Positions 1-8,875 of a DNA stretch of 64,000 nt are shown one piece after another. Location of the stretch: NCBI RefSeq assembly GCF_004798965.1, contig NZ_SDSD01000001.1:620001-684000 (forward strand), read 5' to 3'. The notes beneath the pieces were generated by a model. The model saw nothing but the letters and a program-made list of their open reading frames with translations. It was not told the origin of the DNA and ran no database searches. This stretch comes from Onishia niordana. Lineage in GTDB: Bacteria; Pseudomonadota; Gammaproteobacteria; Pseudomonadales; Halomonadaceae. A program made the translations under genes and the position numbers. How positions within the stretch are numbered: the stretch's first letter is position 1; the number at the start of each line of letters is the position of its first letter.

Positions 1-96
1 GCTCAAGCGGTACTGGCCGGTACGGCCAACGCCTTGGGTATCAAACCCGGCGAATCGGTATTGGGCAGCAGCATGAACCTGACGCCGGACACCTGA
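1..96 (+). CDS. C-terminal fragment of an unidentified protein
   Basis: An open frame enters from the left edge in frame 1 and stops at TGA 94-96, giving 31 residues that end in SSMNLTPDT. Third codon positions are mostly G or C, as in neighbouring genes, so it is probably the true end of a gene that starts outside the window. Too little is present to assign a family. It is convergent with the sugar dehydrogenase that follows, with a 65-bp gap. Confidence 0.45.
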   Translation, partial: AQAVLAGTANALGIKPGESVLGSSMNLTPDT

Positions 97-161
97 GTGA
101 CCGACATTTGAACGAAAGCCACGGCTCAACCGCCACACAGGCGGCCAAGCCAGTAATCCCG

Positions 162-1088
162 CTATTCGATAAACGCCTCTACCGTGCGCCGGTGCCCAAG
201 CAGTGCCGCATCGGCCAGGTGGCGCAGCGGGGCAATATCGACATCGCTTTCCCCTGCCTTGAGTAGCTCACAGAAGTGCGCGTAGACGCCCTGATACTCT
301 CGCTCCGGCTCATCGATCACGACGTCGCCATCGAGAATCAAGCGCGCGCCACCGCCTTCAAGCTTCAACACACCGGTATCGGTCTCGATGCGCATGTCCC
401 AGCGCGGCGGATCCTCATGCCGGAAGTCGAAATCGGCATCCACCGCGACGCCGTCGGCGGTGCTAAAGGAAAGCTTGGCGGCAATCGGCGTCTGGCAGTT
501 TTCCGGCACTTCAAGATCGGCGTGCTTGAGGAAGAACGGAGCGGGCATAAGCTGCGTGATAATCGACAGCGCATTGATCCCCGGGTCAAAGACGCCCATG
601 CCACCGGCCGCCCAGATCCAGTCCTGCCCTGGGTGCCACACCCGCACGTCTTCATGCCAGTCGATGGTGACAGCGGTCACCGTTCTGTCCTTGAGCCAAT
701 CAGCGGCGCGACGGATGCCTGGCGCAAAGCGCGAATGCCAGGCGGCGAACAGCACGCTGCCATTCTCAGCGGCCAGTGCCTTGAGATCCTCGGTCTCGGC
801 AAGCGTCGCCCCCGGGGGCTTCTCGAGCAGCACCGCCTTGCCGTGCACAAGCGCCAGGCGGGCCAGTTCATGGCGTAGGTGCGTCGGCGTACAGATCGCG
901 ATGGCATCCAGGTCTGGCTCCGCCTCGAGCATGGCCGCGAGATCCGGGTAACCGGCGATGCCTGGCAGCTCGGCGAAGGGGTCGGCTACGGCGACAAGCT
1001 CGATGCCCGGCGTGGCCTCGATGGCCGCCAGGTGCTGATCGCGCACGATCTTGCCAACCCCGACGATCCCCAAGCGAAAATGGGACAT
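162..1088 (-). CDS. L-arabinose / D-galactose 1-dehydrogenase, Gfo/Idh/MocA family
   Basis: The 308-residue protein oxidises an aldose at C1 to the aldonolactone with NAD(P)+, the first step of the non-phosphorylating pentose route. A Rossmann motif (GIVGVGKI, residues 7-14), the family EKP motif (89-91) and the active-site stretch FDPGIN (167-172) are all present. From memory it closely resembles the Azospirillum L-arabinose 1-dehydrogenase and pseudomonad D-galactose dehydrogenases, including the shared WHPGQ-WIW segment. That group often accepts L-arabinose, D-galactose and D-fucose, so the true substrate is open. The symbols araA and gal have both been used for it; I leave it blank because araA usually means the isomerase. 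It lies 182 bp downstream of the xylonate dehydratase on the same strand and may share its transcript. The length is typical. Confidence 0.85.
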   Translation of the reverse strand: MSHFRLGIVGVGKIVRDQHLAAIEATPGIELVAVADPFAELPGIAGYPDLAAMLEAEPDLDAIAICTPTHLRHELARLALVHGKAVLLEKPPGATLAETEDLKALAAENGSVLFAAWHSRFAPGIRRAADWLKDRTVTAVTIDWHEDVRVWHPGQDWIWAAGGMGVFDPGINALSIITQLMPAPFFLKHADLEVPENCQTPIAAKLSFSTADGVAVDADFDFRHEDPPRWDMRIETDTGVLKLEGGGARLILDGDVVIDEPEREYQGVYAHFCELLKAGESDVDIAPLRHLADAALLGHRRTVEAFIE

Positions 1089-1270
1089 GACACACTCCTG
1101 CTAGTAAAACACTCGGACGGCAGTCTAGCGTCGCGACCTGCCCTCACAACAGTACGCACCGCCAATCACGGGCCCGTGACCCTCTTGATCCAGGCCGTCG
1201 CGATGGGGCGAAACCGGTCAAGGCAGGCCCGACAGGACCAGAGCAACTCCAGCGCCTGCTGCCATGCGGC

Positions 1271-3076
1271 TCAATGGTTATCCCGCGGCGGGCTGCGGCG
1301 CGCCACGTCGCGATACTCGGTTGCACCCTTAAGAATCATGCCGCGACCCAGCGGGTCGACCATCGAGCGCTGGATCTCCTGCCAGGGGGTCTGATGCGCC
1401 GGGTAGGGATAGCCACCGGCGGCGTCGAGCCGTGCTTGGCGCCTCGCCAACTCGTCATCATCGATCAAAAGCTGCACCTCGCAGCGGCCCAGATCCACCC
1501 GCAGGCGGTCACCACTCTCGAGCAGCGCAAGGGGCCCACCGGTGGCCGCTTCCGGCGAGGCGTTGAGGATCGACGGCGAGCCCGAGGTGCCCGATTGGCG
1601 GCCATCCCCCAGACACGGCAACGACTCGATACCCTGACGAATCAATGCCTCGGGGGGCTGCATGTTGACCACCTCGGCACCGCCCGGATGGCCTACGGGC
1701 CCGGCGCCGCGCATCACCAGAATGGTGGTGGCATCGATCTTTAGTGCCGGGTCATCGATGCGCGCGTGATAATCCTCCGAGCCATCGAAGACCACCACTC
1801 GGCCCTCGAACGCTTCGGGGTCGGCGGGGTCGTCCAGGAAACGGCGCCGGAAGTCTGCGGAGATCACGCTGGTCTTCATCAACGCCGAGTCGAACAAGTT
1901 GCCCTTGAGATTGAGGAAGCCGGCATGCGTGACCAAGGGGTTATCGAAGCGACGTATGACCTCGGCGTCCTGAGTCTCGCGCCCGGCCACATTGTCGGCC
2001 AGGGTGCACCCGTTGGCGGTCAGCGCCTCGCCATGCACCAGCCCGTGTGCGAGCAGTTCTGACACCACCGCCGGCACGCCGCCGGCACGATGGAACTCCT
2101 CGCCCAGATAGGCCCCCGCCGGCATCACATTGGCCAGCAACGGCACCGCATGGCCGAGCCGCTGCCAGTCGTCGTTGTCGAGCTCGATGCCGGCATGTCG
2201 TGCAATGGCGTTGATGTGCACCGGCGCATTCGACGAACCGCCCAGCGCCGAGCAGGTCACGATGGCATTCTCGAACGCCTCGCGGGTCAGGATATCGAGC
2301 GGGCGCAGGTCTTCCCACACCATTTCGACCGCGCGTTCGCCGGTCCCATAGGCGATCATCGCGCGCTCCTTGTAGGGCCCGGGAATCATCGCCGAGCCGG
2401 GCAGGCTCATGCCCAGCGCCTCGGCCATGGAGTTCATGGTCGAGGCGGTGCCCATGGTGTTGCAGTGGCCCACCGAGGGCGCCGAGTCGCTGGCCCGCGA
2501 CAGAAACTCGGGATAGTCAATATCCCCCGCCGCGAGCCGCTTTCTCAGCTCCCAGATGATGGTTCCGGAGCCGACGCGCTCGGCGCCGCGCCAGCCGTTG
2601 AGCATGGGGCCGCCGGACAGCACGATAGCCGGGATATTGACCGTGGCGGCCGCCATCAGACAGGCCGGCGTGGTCTTGTCACAGCCCGTGGTCAGCACCA
2701 CACCATCCAGCGGATAACCGTGCAGCACCTCGACCAGACCCAGATAGGCCAGATTGCGATCCAGCGCCGCCGTGGGTCGGCGCACGTTCTCGTGGATGGG
2801 ATGCAGCGGGAACTCGAAGGGCACGCCACCGGCGGCACGGATGCCATCCTTGACCCGCTTGACCAGCTCGATGTGGTGGCGGTTGCAGGGCGTCAGGTCC
2901 GACCCGGACTGAGCGATGCCGATGATCGGTCTGCCCGAGGTCAACTCATCGAGCGTCATGCCGTAATTCAGATAGCGCTCGATGCAAAGCGCCGTAGTGC
3001 CGGGATGCTCGGGGTTATCGAACCAGTCGCGCGAACGCAGCTGGTCAGGGGAGAGCCGGCGTGACTCTTGGGCCAT
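1271..3076 (-). CDS. xylD: D-xylonate dehydratase (IlvD/Edd family)
   Basis: The 601-residue Fe-S dehydratase converts an aldonate such as D-xylonate to its 2-keto-3-deoxy acid. Cluster cysteines are visible at C64 (LTPCN), C132 (GCDKTTP) and C205 (GHCNTMGT), with the family GGPMLNG and GDGRQSGT motifs. The N-terminal [11 protein letters not shown] and the C-terminal end in DNH resemble the Caulobacter xylonate dehydratase, which ends in HNH, more than the arabonate dehydratase encoded at 5156-6901. ATG 3076 follows a GAGGTG-like site on the minus strand. It is divergent from the SSS symporter across a 297-bp region that holds an operator-like repeat. Family and reaction type are secure; xylonate versus another pentonate or hexonate is inferred from resemblance. 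Confidence 0.85.
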   Translation of the reverse strand: MAQESRRLSPDQLRSRDWFDNPEHPGTTALCIERYLNYGMTLDELTSGRPIIGIAQSGSDLTPCNRHHIELVKRVKDGIRAAGGVPFEFPLHPIHENVRRPTAALDRNLAYLGLVEVLHGYPLDGVVLTTGCDKTTPACLMAAATVNIPAIVLSGGPMLNGWRGAERVGSGTIIWELRKRLAAGDIDYPEFLSRASDSAPSVGHCNTMGTASTMNSMAEALGMSLPGSAMIPGPYKERAMIAYGTGERAVEMVWEDLRPLDILTREAFENAIVTCSALGGSSNAPVHINAIARHAGIELDNDDWQRLGHAVPLLANVMPAGAYLGEEFHRAGGVPAVVSELLAHGLVHGEALTANGCTLADNVAGRETQDAEVIRRFDNPLVTHAGFLNLKGNLFDSALMKTSVISADFRRRFLDDPADPEAFEGRVVVFDGSEDYHARIDDPALKIDATTILVMRGAGPVGHPGGAEVVNMQPPEALIRQGIESLPCLGDGRQSGTSGSPSILNASPEAATGGPLALLESGDRLRVDLGRCEVQLLIDDDELARRQARLDAAGGYPYPAHQTPWQEIQRSMVDPLGRGMILKGATEYRDVARRSPPRDNH

Positions 3077-3125
3077 GTCTGCACCTCTATTGTGATGATG
3101 GCGTCGTTACAGCCGAGTAAAAGTT

Positions 3126-3151
3126 AAACATACAATCCATATGTTGGACAT
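3126..3151. promoter_or_regulatory. Pentose-regulon operator candidate, copy 1
   Basis: AACATACAAT (3127-3136) is followed by ATGTTGGACAT (3141-3151). Nearly the same pair stands at 12681-12706, and the ATGTTG core recurs at 7023-7053. All three sites lie in promoter regions of pentose genes. The TTG-N-ACA core resembles operators of GntR (FCD-type) repressors. Shared regulation is an inference. Confidence 0.55.
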
Positions 3152-3373
3152 GGACGACTAACCGAAGAAGGCCTACCCGGACAGGGTGGCCTTCTCCGAA
3201 GAGAGATTCGCCGTCGCTCTTCCAGCAAGTTTTTACCCGGCCTAGCACTGCTGTCACTGGCGAACGAATCTGGTGCGATGTCGCATACATTCTTCAGCAT
3301 GACGCACCAAGAACGGTAAGCGGGTGTCCTGCCTGCACCATAGGCAACCCAACAATTCAACACGGTTTCTGCC

Positions 3374-5116
3374 ATGGTCTATACCACCGCCATCCTGCTG
3401 AGCCTGATCGGCTATTTCGTTATCGGCCACCTGGCCGGACGACGGGTCAAGCACCTCGACGACTACCTGGTCGCCGGGCGCAATGCTCCGACCTTTCTCA
3501 TCCTCGGCACCCTGGTCGCCAGTTATCTGAGCACCAGCGCCTTTCTCGGCGAGACCGGCTTCGCCTACCAGGGCTATCCCTTCGTGATGCTGATCTTCGC
3601 CGCCTTCAGCACCTCAGGGTGTCTGCTCGGCGCCCTGGCCTTCGGGCGCTATCTGCGGCGTAGCGGCACCCTGACGGTGCCCGAGTTCTTCGGTAAGCGC
3701 TTCGCCTCCAAGCGCGTGCAGCGGATCGCCGGCCTGACCACGGTGCTGGGCCTGGGCGCCTATCTGCTGGGCGTGATGCAGGGCGCCGGCATCATGTTCG
3801 AGGAGCTCACCGGCATGCCCTACTGGGTCGGCCTGGTGCTCGTGTGGCTGACCTATACCGGCTTCATCCTCTACTCCGGCTCGCCGGGGGTGATGCTGAC
3901 CGACACCATCATGTTCGTGATCTTCTCCGTCGCGGCACTGGGCGGTTCGATCTACATCATCCATGACCTGGGCGGCTGGCATGGCGTGATTGAGGGGCTT
4001 CTGACCCAGAGCGACAAGCCAGGCATCGCGCTATGGCACGGCGTCATCGAGGGCGACGACGCGACCTTCTCATCGCCGAGCGAGGCGCTGACCTGGGGTC
4101 TGACCCTGGGCCTTGTTTGGGCCGCCGTGCTGGCGGCAAGCCCCTGGCAGTCCAGCCGCTACCTGATGGCGCGCAATGAGCACGTGGTCATGCGCTCGGC
4201 CATGCTCACCGCGGTGTCACTGGCGGTCTTCTACGCCCTGATGATGATGACCGGCGCGGCCATCAACCTCTACGACCCGACCCTGGATGGCGAACGCGCC
4301 ATGGTGTGGGCCGCCCTCAATATCCTGCCGGCCTGGCTGGGCGTGGTGATCCTCACCGGCGTCTTCGCCGCCGGCCTGTCCTCCTGCTCGACCTTCCTGT
4401 CGATCATCGGCTTCAGCATCTCCAACGACATCATGCCGGCCAGCCGCAGCGATGCCTCGGCGATGCGCACCAGCCGGATCGCGGTGCTGGGCGCTGGCCT
4501 GATCGCCCTGATCCTGGCGCTGTTCCAGCCGCCGGCCGTGATGGCCGTGGTGTGGTTCGCGGCAACCCTGTTCGCCTCCTCCTGGGGCCCGGTGGCACTG
4601 ATGAGCATCTGGAGCCGCCGGATCACCGCCGCCGGCGCCGGATGGGGGCTGACCGTGGGCTTCGTCGGCAACCTCATCCTGTCGCTGATGGTCCAGGCCG
4701 AGTGGATCTCGCTGCCGACCTACCTGCACCCCGTGCTGCTCAGTACCCTGATGGCACTGATCGCCATCGCCGTGGCATCAATGCTGACCCAGGTCAGCCA
4801 GGCCGAGCACGACTACCGGGCCTTCCTGCATAGCGATGAAGAGCACGAGCCCACTGCATGGACAGCCGGCTCCCGCTGGGTGGCCGCATTCACCATGCTG
4901 TCGGGTGTCGCCGTGGGCACCTTCCTGTGGCACCAGTACGCCGATACGCTGGCCTCGTTCGCAGGGCAATTCGGCATCCCCGAATCCGCGGTCACCGGCG
5001 CTTATGCCCTCGCCGTCGGCTGTGGCGGCATGCTGGTCATCGCCGGTGCCGTGGGGTACCGGGTGGTGAGGTCCAGGAAGACCCCGGAACACAACGCCCG
5101 CGCCGTCACCTCCTGA
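3374..5116 (+). CDS. Sodium:solute symporter (SSS family), probable sugar or sugar-acid uptake
   Basis: This 580-residue inner-membrane protein has about 13-14 hydrophobic segments and the SSS hallmarks: an early SYLSTSAFLGETGFAYQG stretch where TM2 would lie, and GVFAAGLSSCSTFLS near residue 330, matching the conserved sodium-site helix. Such proteins take up solutes with Na+, which suits a halophile. It is divergent from xylD across an operator-bearing region and lies convergent with the arabonate dehydratase, so a pentose or aldonate substrate is likely but unproven. The RBS before ATG 3374 is weak. Confidence 0.75.
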   Translation: MVYTTAILLSLIGYFVIGHLAGRRVKHLDDYLVAGRNAPTFLILGTLVASYLSTSAFLGETGFAYQGYPFVMLIFAAFSTSGCLLGALAFGRYLRRSGTLTVPEFFGKRFASKRVQRIAGLTTVLGLGAYLLGVMQGAGIMFEELTGMPYWVGLVLVWLTYTGFILYSGSPGVMLTDTIMFVIFSVAALGGSIYIIHDLGGWHGVIEGLLTQSDKPGIALWHGVIEGDDATFSSPSEALTWGLTLGLVWAAVLAASPWQSSRYLMARNEHVVMRSAMLTAVSLAVFYALMMMTGAAINLYDPTLDGERAMVWAALNILPAWLGVVILTGVFAAGLSSCSTFLSIIGFSISNDIMPASRSDASAMRTSRIAVLGAGLIALILALFQPPAVMAVVWFAATLFASSWGPVALMSIWSRRITAAGAGWGLTVGFVGNLILSLMVQAEWISLPTYLHPVLLSTLMALIAIAVASMLTQVSQAEHDYRAFLHSDEEHEPTAWTAGSRWVAAFTMLSGVAVGTFLWHQYADTLASFAGQFGIPESAVTGAYALAVGCGGMLVIAGAVGYRVVRSRKTPEHNARAVTS

Positions 5117-5155
5117 AAACCACCCGCCCCCACGAGGATGCCGCGTCCCGTCACC

Positions 5156-6901
5156 TCAGTGCGAGTGGCGCGGCACCTCGGCACCGCGACACCCGACCAG
5201 GAAGTCGAAGTCGCAGCCTTCGTCGGCCTGCAGCACATGTTCGATATAGAGCTGGCGATAGCCGCCCGTGCTGGCGATTTTTCTGGAGCTTGCGGTGGGA
5301 TCATGGGCGGCGAGACGCCGCTCGAGCTCCTCGTCGTCGACCTCGAGGTTCAGCTTGCCGGCATAGGCGTCTAGCGCGATCCAGTCGCCATTTTGTACAG
5401 CGGCAAGCGGCCCGCCGGCGGCGGCTTCTGGCGCCACGTGCAGCACCACGGTGCCGTAGGCCGTGCCGCTCATGCGCGCGTCCGAGATGCGCACCATGTC
5501 GGTGACCCCCTGCTCCAGCAGCTTGGCCGGCAGCCCCATGTTCCCTACCTCGGCCATGCCGTGATAACCGCGCGGTCCACAGTGCTTCATCACCAGTACG
5601 CTGTCGGCGTCGACCTCCAGGTCCGGGTCGTTGATACGCGCCTTGTAGTCGTCGAAGTCCTCGAAGACCACCGCCCGGCCACGATGCTGCATCAGTTCGG
5701 GGCTCGCCGCCGAGGGCTTGAGCACCGATCCGGCCGGGGCCAGGTTGCCACGCAGCACGCACATGCCGCCGTCATCGCGTAGAGGATTGTCCAGCGGGCG
5801 AATCACCTCGTCGTTGTAGAGCGGCGCGTCCTGAACGTTCTCCCACAGGGTCTTGCCGTTGACGGTCAGGGCATCCTTGTGCGGCAGGCGATCATTCTCG
5901 CCGAGGCGCTTGAGCACCGCGGGCAAGCCGCCAGCGTAGTAGAATTCTTCCATCAAGAAGCGCCCGGAGGGCTGCAGATCGACGATGGTCGGCGTACCGC
6001 GTCCGACGCGGGTCCAGTCGTCGAGTGGCAGATCGACGCCCATGCGCCCGGCGATCGCTTTCAGATGGATCACCGCATTGGTCGAGCCGCCGATCGCGGC
6101 GTTGGTGCGAATGGCATTCTCGAAGGCTCCCTTGGTCAGCACCTTCGATAGCTTGAGGTCTTCGTCGACCATTTCGACGATGCGGTTGCCGGACAGATGG
6201 GCGAGCACATAGCGGCGCGAGTCGACCGCCGGAATGGCAGCATTGTGCGGCAAGGAGGTGCCCAGCGACTCGGCCATGCAGGCCATGGTCGAGGCGGTGC
6301 CCATGGTGTTGCAGGTACCCGCCGAGCGTGACATGCCGGCCTCGGCGGCCATGAAGTCATGAATCGAGATCTTGCCGGCCTTGACCTGTTCGGAGAGCTG
6401 CCAGACCACGGTCCCCGAGCCGATGTCCTTGCCTTCGTGCTTGCCGTTGAGCATCGGCCCGCCGGTGACCACGATGGTCGGAATATCGCAGCTCGCCGCG
6501 CCCATCAGCAGCGCCGGAGTGGTCTTGTCGCAGCCCACCAGCAGCACCACCGCGTCCATCGGGTTGCCGCGAATCGCTTCCTCGACATCCATGCTCGCCA
6601 GGTTACGGGTGAACATCGCGGTGGGACGCAGGTTGGACTCGCCGTTGGAGAACACCGGGAACTCCACCGGGTAGCCGCCGGCCTCGAGAATACCCTTCTT
6701 GACGTGTTCGGCGATCTTGCGGAAGTGGGCATTGCAAGGCGTCAACTCCGACCAGGTGTTGCAGATGCCGATAATCGGCTTGCCCTGGAATTCATGATCG
6801 GGAATGCCCTGATTTTTCATCCAACTACGGTACATAAAGCCGTTCTTGTCGGCGGTGCCGAACCATTCGGCGCTGCGTAGTCGACGCTTGTCGTCGGTCA
6901 T
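5156..6901 (-). CDS. L-arabonate dehydratase (IlvD/Edd family)
   Basis: This 581-residue Fe-S enzyme dehydrates L-arabonate to L-2-keto-3-deoxyarabonate. Cluster cysteines are C56 (LTPCN), C124 (GCDKTTP) and C197 (GTCNTMGT); the C-terminus GCRGAEVPRHSH resembles characterised rhizobial L-arabonate dehydratases. The frame is open further upstream, to 7798, but that part lies antisense to the TRAP binding protein. ATG 6901 follows GAGGAGA and matches the family start (RSAEWFG). It is divergent from the TRAP operon, with an operator-like inverted repeat between them. The D-fuconate/galactonate branch of the family is a possible alternative. Confidence 0.85.
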   Translation of the reverse strand: MTDDKRRLRSAEWFGTADKNGFMYRSWMKNQGIPDHEFQGKPIIGICNTWSELTPCNAHFRKIAEHVKKGILEAGGYPVEFPVFSNGESNLRPTAMFTRNLASMDVEEAIRGNPMDAVVLLVGCDKTTPALLMGAASCDIPTIVVTGGPMLNGKHEGKDIGSGTVVWQLSEQVKAGKISIHDFMAAEAGMSRSAGTCNTMGTASTMACMAESLGTSLPHNAAIPAVDSRRYVLAHLSGNRIVEMVDEDLKLSKVLTKGAFENAIRTNAAIGGSTNAVIHLKAIAGRMGVDLPLDDWTRVGRGTPTIVDLQPSGRFLMEEFYYAGGLPAVLKRLGENDRLPHKDALTVNGKTLWENVQDAPLYNDEVIRPLDNPLRDDGGMCVLRGNLAPAGSVLKPSAASPELMQHRGRAVVFEDFDDYKARINDPDLEVDADSVLVMKHCGPRGYHGMAEVGNMGLPAKLLEQGVTDMVRISDARMSGTAYGTVVLHVAPEAAAGGPLAAVQNGDWIALDAYAGKLNLEVDDEELERRLAAHDPTASSRKIASTGGYRQLYIEHVLQADEGCDFDFLVGCRGAEVPRHSH

Positions 6902-7022
6902 GGAAGTCTCCTCTAGCGTGTCGCGGCCTGTCTTTCGCCTTGAATGCGATGCCCCGAAGTATGGCAAGGCCTGCCATGACGGTAGCGCCACTTTGCCGCA
7001 TAGTCGACACATACGAAAGTAT

Positions 7023-7053
7023 ATGTTGAACAAATGTGGCGTATGTACAACAT
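7023..7053. promoter_or_regulatory. Pentose-regulon operator candidate, copy 2 (inverted repeat)
   Basis: ATGTTGAACA (7023-7032) and TGTACAACAT (7044-7053) form an inverted repeat with an 11-bp spacer between the arabonate dehydratase and the TRAP genes. The right arm, read on the minus strand, matches the ATGTTGTACA core of the site at 12696-12706. Its central position suits control of both divergent units. Confidence 0.6.
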
Positions 7054-7096
7054 TTAAGGCCCGCGACAAAACAACATCTCCAATGGGAGCGTTCAC

Positions 7097-8116
7097 ATGT
7101 CCTACCTCAAGCCGAGTCTGGTACTCACCGGCACAGCACTGCTTATCGGTCTGTCCACGGCGCAAGCGGCCGAATACGAATGGAAGATGCAGGCCTCGGA
7201 AACCTCCGGCGAACCCAGCTTCAAGATCAAGGAGGAATGGGCCAACAAGATCGAGACCATGACCGATGGCCGGGTGAGCATCGAGGTCATGCCGATCAAC
7301 TCTGTGGTTGGCCCCACCGAAACCCTGCAGGCGGTGTCCTCTGGCATCATCCAGGGCCACATGACCGACCCCAGCTACTTCTCCGGCCAGAACCCGGCGT
7401 TTGGCATGCTCGGCAATCTGGTAGGCGCCTGGAGCGATCCCTATGACTTCCTGGAGTTCATGAAGTACGGCGGTGGCGAAGAGCTCTACAACGAGCTGGC
7501 GAACCCGTACGGCACTCACCTGATCAGTGCGGCAACCTTCCCGCTGGAATCGATTCCCTCGACCGTGCCGATCGAGTCCATCGATGACTTTCAGGGACTC
7601 AAGATCCGCGCCCCGCAGGGCATGGTCTACAACATCTTCGAGCGCATCGGTGCCACGCCGGTCAACCTGCCGGGCTCCGAGGTCTATACCGGCCTTGAGA
7701 AGGGCGTGATCGATGCCGCCGACTCCACGGTGCTGTCCAACAACGACGCCATGGGCATCCACGACTTCGCCCCCTACCCGCTGTACCCGGGCTTCCACTC
7801 CATGCCGATGATCGCGGTATCACTGAACAAGGATATCTGGGATGACCTGCCCACCGAGCTGAAGACCACCCTCGAGACCGCTTTCGATGGCATGGCCTAT
7901 GACCTGATCGCCCGTCTCAAGGCGCAGGATCTCGAGACCCTGCAAGCGCTCAAGGACAACCCGGATGTGCACCCGTTCGACCTGCCCGCGGACGAGCGCA
8001 AGAAGTTCCGCCAGGCGGCGCAGCAGGAATGGAAAGAATGGGCCGACAAGAACGAGATGACGCAGAAGATCTACGACTCGGCCACCGCCTTCCTGACCGC
8101 TCGCGGACTGCTCTAA
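7097..8116 (+). CDS. TRAP transporter periplasmic solute-binding protein (DctP family)
   Basis: This 339-residue protein is the periplasmic receptor of a Na+-driven tripartite transporter. It has a signal peptide ending at AQA-A about residue 24, followed by DctP features: the ...VEVMPINSVVGPTE strand and the family region DFQGLKIRAPQG near residue 165, where an arginine normally binds a carboxylate. This favours a sugar acid (pentonate or uronate) over a neutral sugar. It is first in the dctPQM order and followed by a strong hairpin that could hold its transcript level above that of the membrane subunits. Confidence 0.9.
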   Translation: MSYLKPSLVLTGTALLIGLSTAQAAEYEWKMQASETSGEPSFKIKEEWANKIETMTDGRVSIEVMPINSVVGPTETLQAVSSGIIQGHMTDPSYFSGQNPAFGMLGNLVGAWSDPYDFLEFMKYGGGEELYNELANPYGTHLISAATFPLESIPSTVPIESIDDFQGLKIRAPQGMVYNIFERIGATPVNLPGSEVYTGLEKGVIDAADSTVLSNNDAMGIHDFAPYPLYPGFHSMPMIAVSLNKDIWDDLPTELKTTLETAFDGMAYDLIARLKAQDLETLQALKDNPDVHPFDLPADERKKFRQAAQQEWKEWADKNEMTQKIYDSATAFLTARGLL

Positions 8117-8133
8117 TCCAACCAGCCGACCCG

Positions 8134-8158
8134 ACGAGCCAGTTCAACGAGCCAGTTC
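8134..8158 (+). repeat. Short tandem repeat, two units of 12 bp
   Basis: ACGAGCCAGTTC occurs at 8134-8145 and again at 8147-8158, just after the dctP-type gene and before the intra-operon hairpin. No function is apparent. Confidence 0.6.
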
Positions 8159-8180
8159 GATGAGCGACTCGTATCACTGA

Positions 8181-8204
8181 CGAGACCCGGCCACTCGGGT
8201 CTCG
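8181..8204 (+). terminator. Intra-operon hairpin between TRAP receptor and permease genes
   Basis: CGAGACCCG (8181-8189) pairs perfectly with CGGGTCTCG (8196-8204) over a six-base loop. There is no T-run, so it is more likely an mRNA-stabilising or partial attenuation hairpin that favours the receptor than a full terminator. Confidence 0.55.
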
Positions 8205-8254
8205 CTGATCACTCTTCTCACCATGGCGGCGCCCGGGCGTCGCCAGGAGGAGTC

Positions 8255-8875
8255 ATGTCTCAAACGTTTCACGACGAGGATCCCCTCATGAGCGACGAGG
8301 ACGACCGCGTCCCCGCAACCGCCGAAGACCAGGCGCCGAACCCGGTACGCAGTACCTTCGATCGCGGCGTGGTGTGGTGTGCCAGAGGTGCTGCCTGGCT
8401 GGTGTTCATCGCCATGGGTATCAGCGTCTTTGAGGTCATCATGCGCTATGGCTTCAACTCGCCCACGTCCTGGGTTCACGAAAGCGTGGTCATGCTGGTG
8501 GCAGTCAGTTTCGCCCTCGGCGGCCCCGCCGCCCTGGCCGGTAATCAGCACATCCGTGTACGGGTGCTCTACGATGCCGCCGGACCGCGGTTAAAGCGCT
8601 GGCTCGATCGCTTCAACGACCTGGTCACCTTCCTGTTCTGCCTGGCCATGAGTTACGCCGCCTTCCTGATGTTCTGGGATGCCTCGCACAACCCCTTCGG
8701 CGAATGGTCGCTTGAGCGCTCCGGCACCTCCTGGAATCCGCCTTTTCCGGCGCTGGTGAAGGGCATGATCATGCTGGCCCTGATCATCATGTGCGTTCAG
8801 TCCTTCATCCACATGACTCAGTCTTTCCGTGGCAAACCCGCCACTGCCACGCCCGACGATAAGGGAGCCCAATAA
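8255..8875 (+). CDS. TRAP transporter small permease (DctQ family)
   Basis: The 206-residue membrane subunit has four predicted hydrophobic helices (for example AAWLVFIAMGISVFEVIMRYG) and the DctQ-typical R-Y-and-W pattern around the first loop. The N-terminal 35 residues are acidic and probably cytoplasmic. ATG 8255 follows AGGAGG at ideal distance; a second ATG at 8288 lacks a comparable site. Its stop overlaps the start of the large permease by one base, indicating translational coupling. Confidence 0.88.
   Translation: MSQTFHDEDPLMSDEDDRVPATAEDQAPNPVRSTFDRGVVWCARGAAWLVFIAMGISVFEVIMRYGFNSPTSWVHESVVMLVAVSFALGGPAALAGNQHIRVRVLYDAAGPRLKRWLDRFNDLVTFLFCLAMSYAAFLMFWDASHNPFGEWSLERSGTSWNPPFPALVKGMIMLALIIMCVQSFIHMTQSFRGKPATATPDDKGAQ

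Noticed and set aside
6902..7798. N-terminal extension of the arabonate dehydratase (to 880 residues)
   Set aside because: The extra part is antisense to the TRAP receptor gene and crosses an operator; the family start and an RBS are at 6901.
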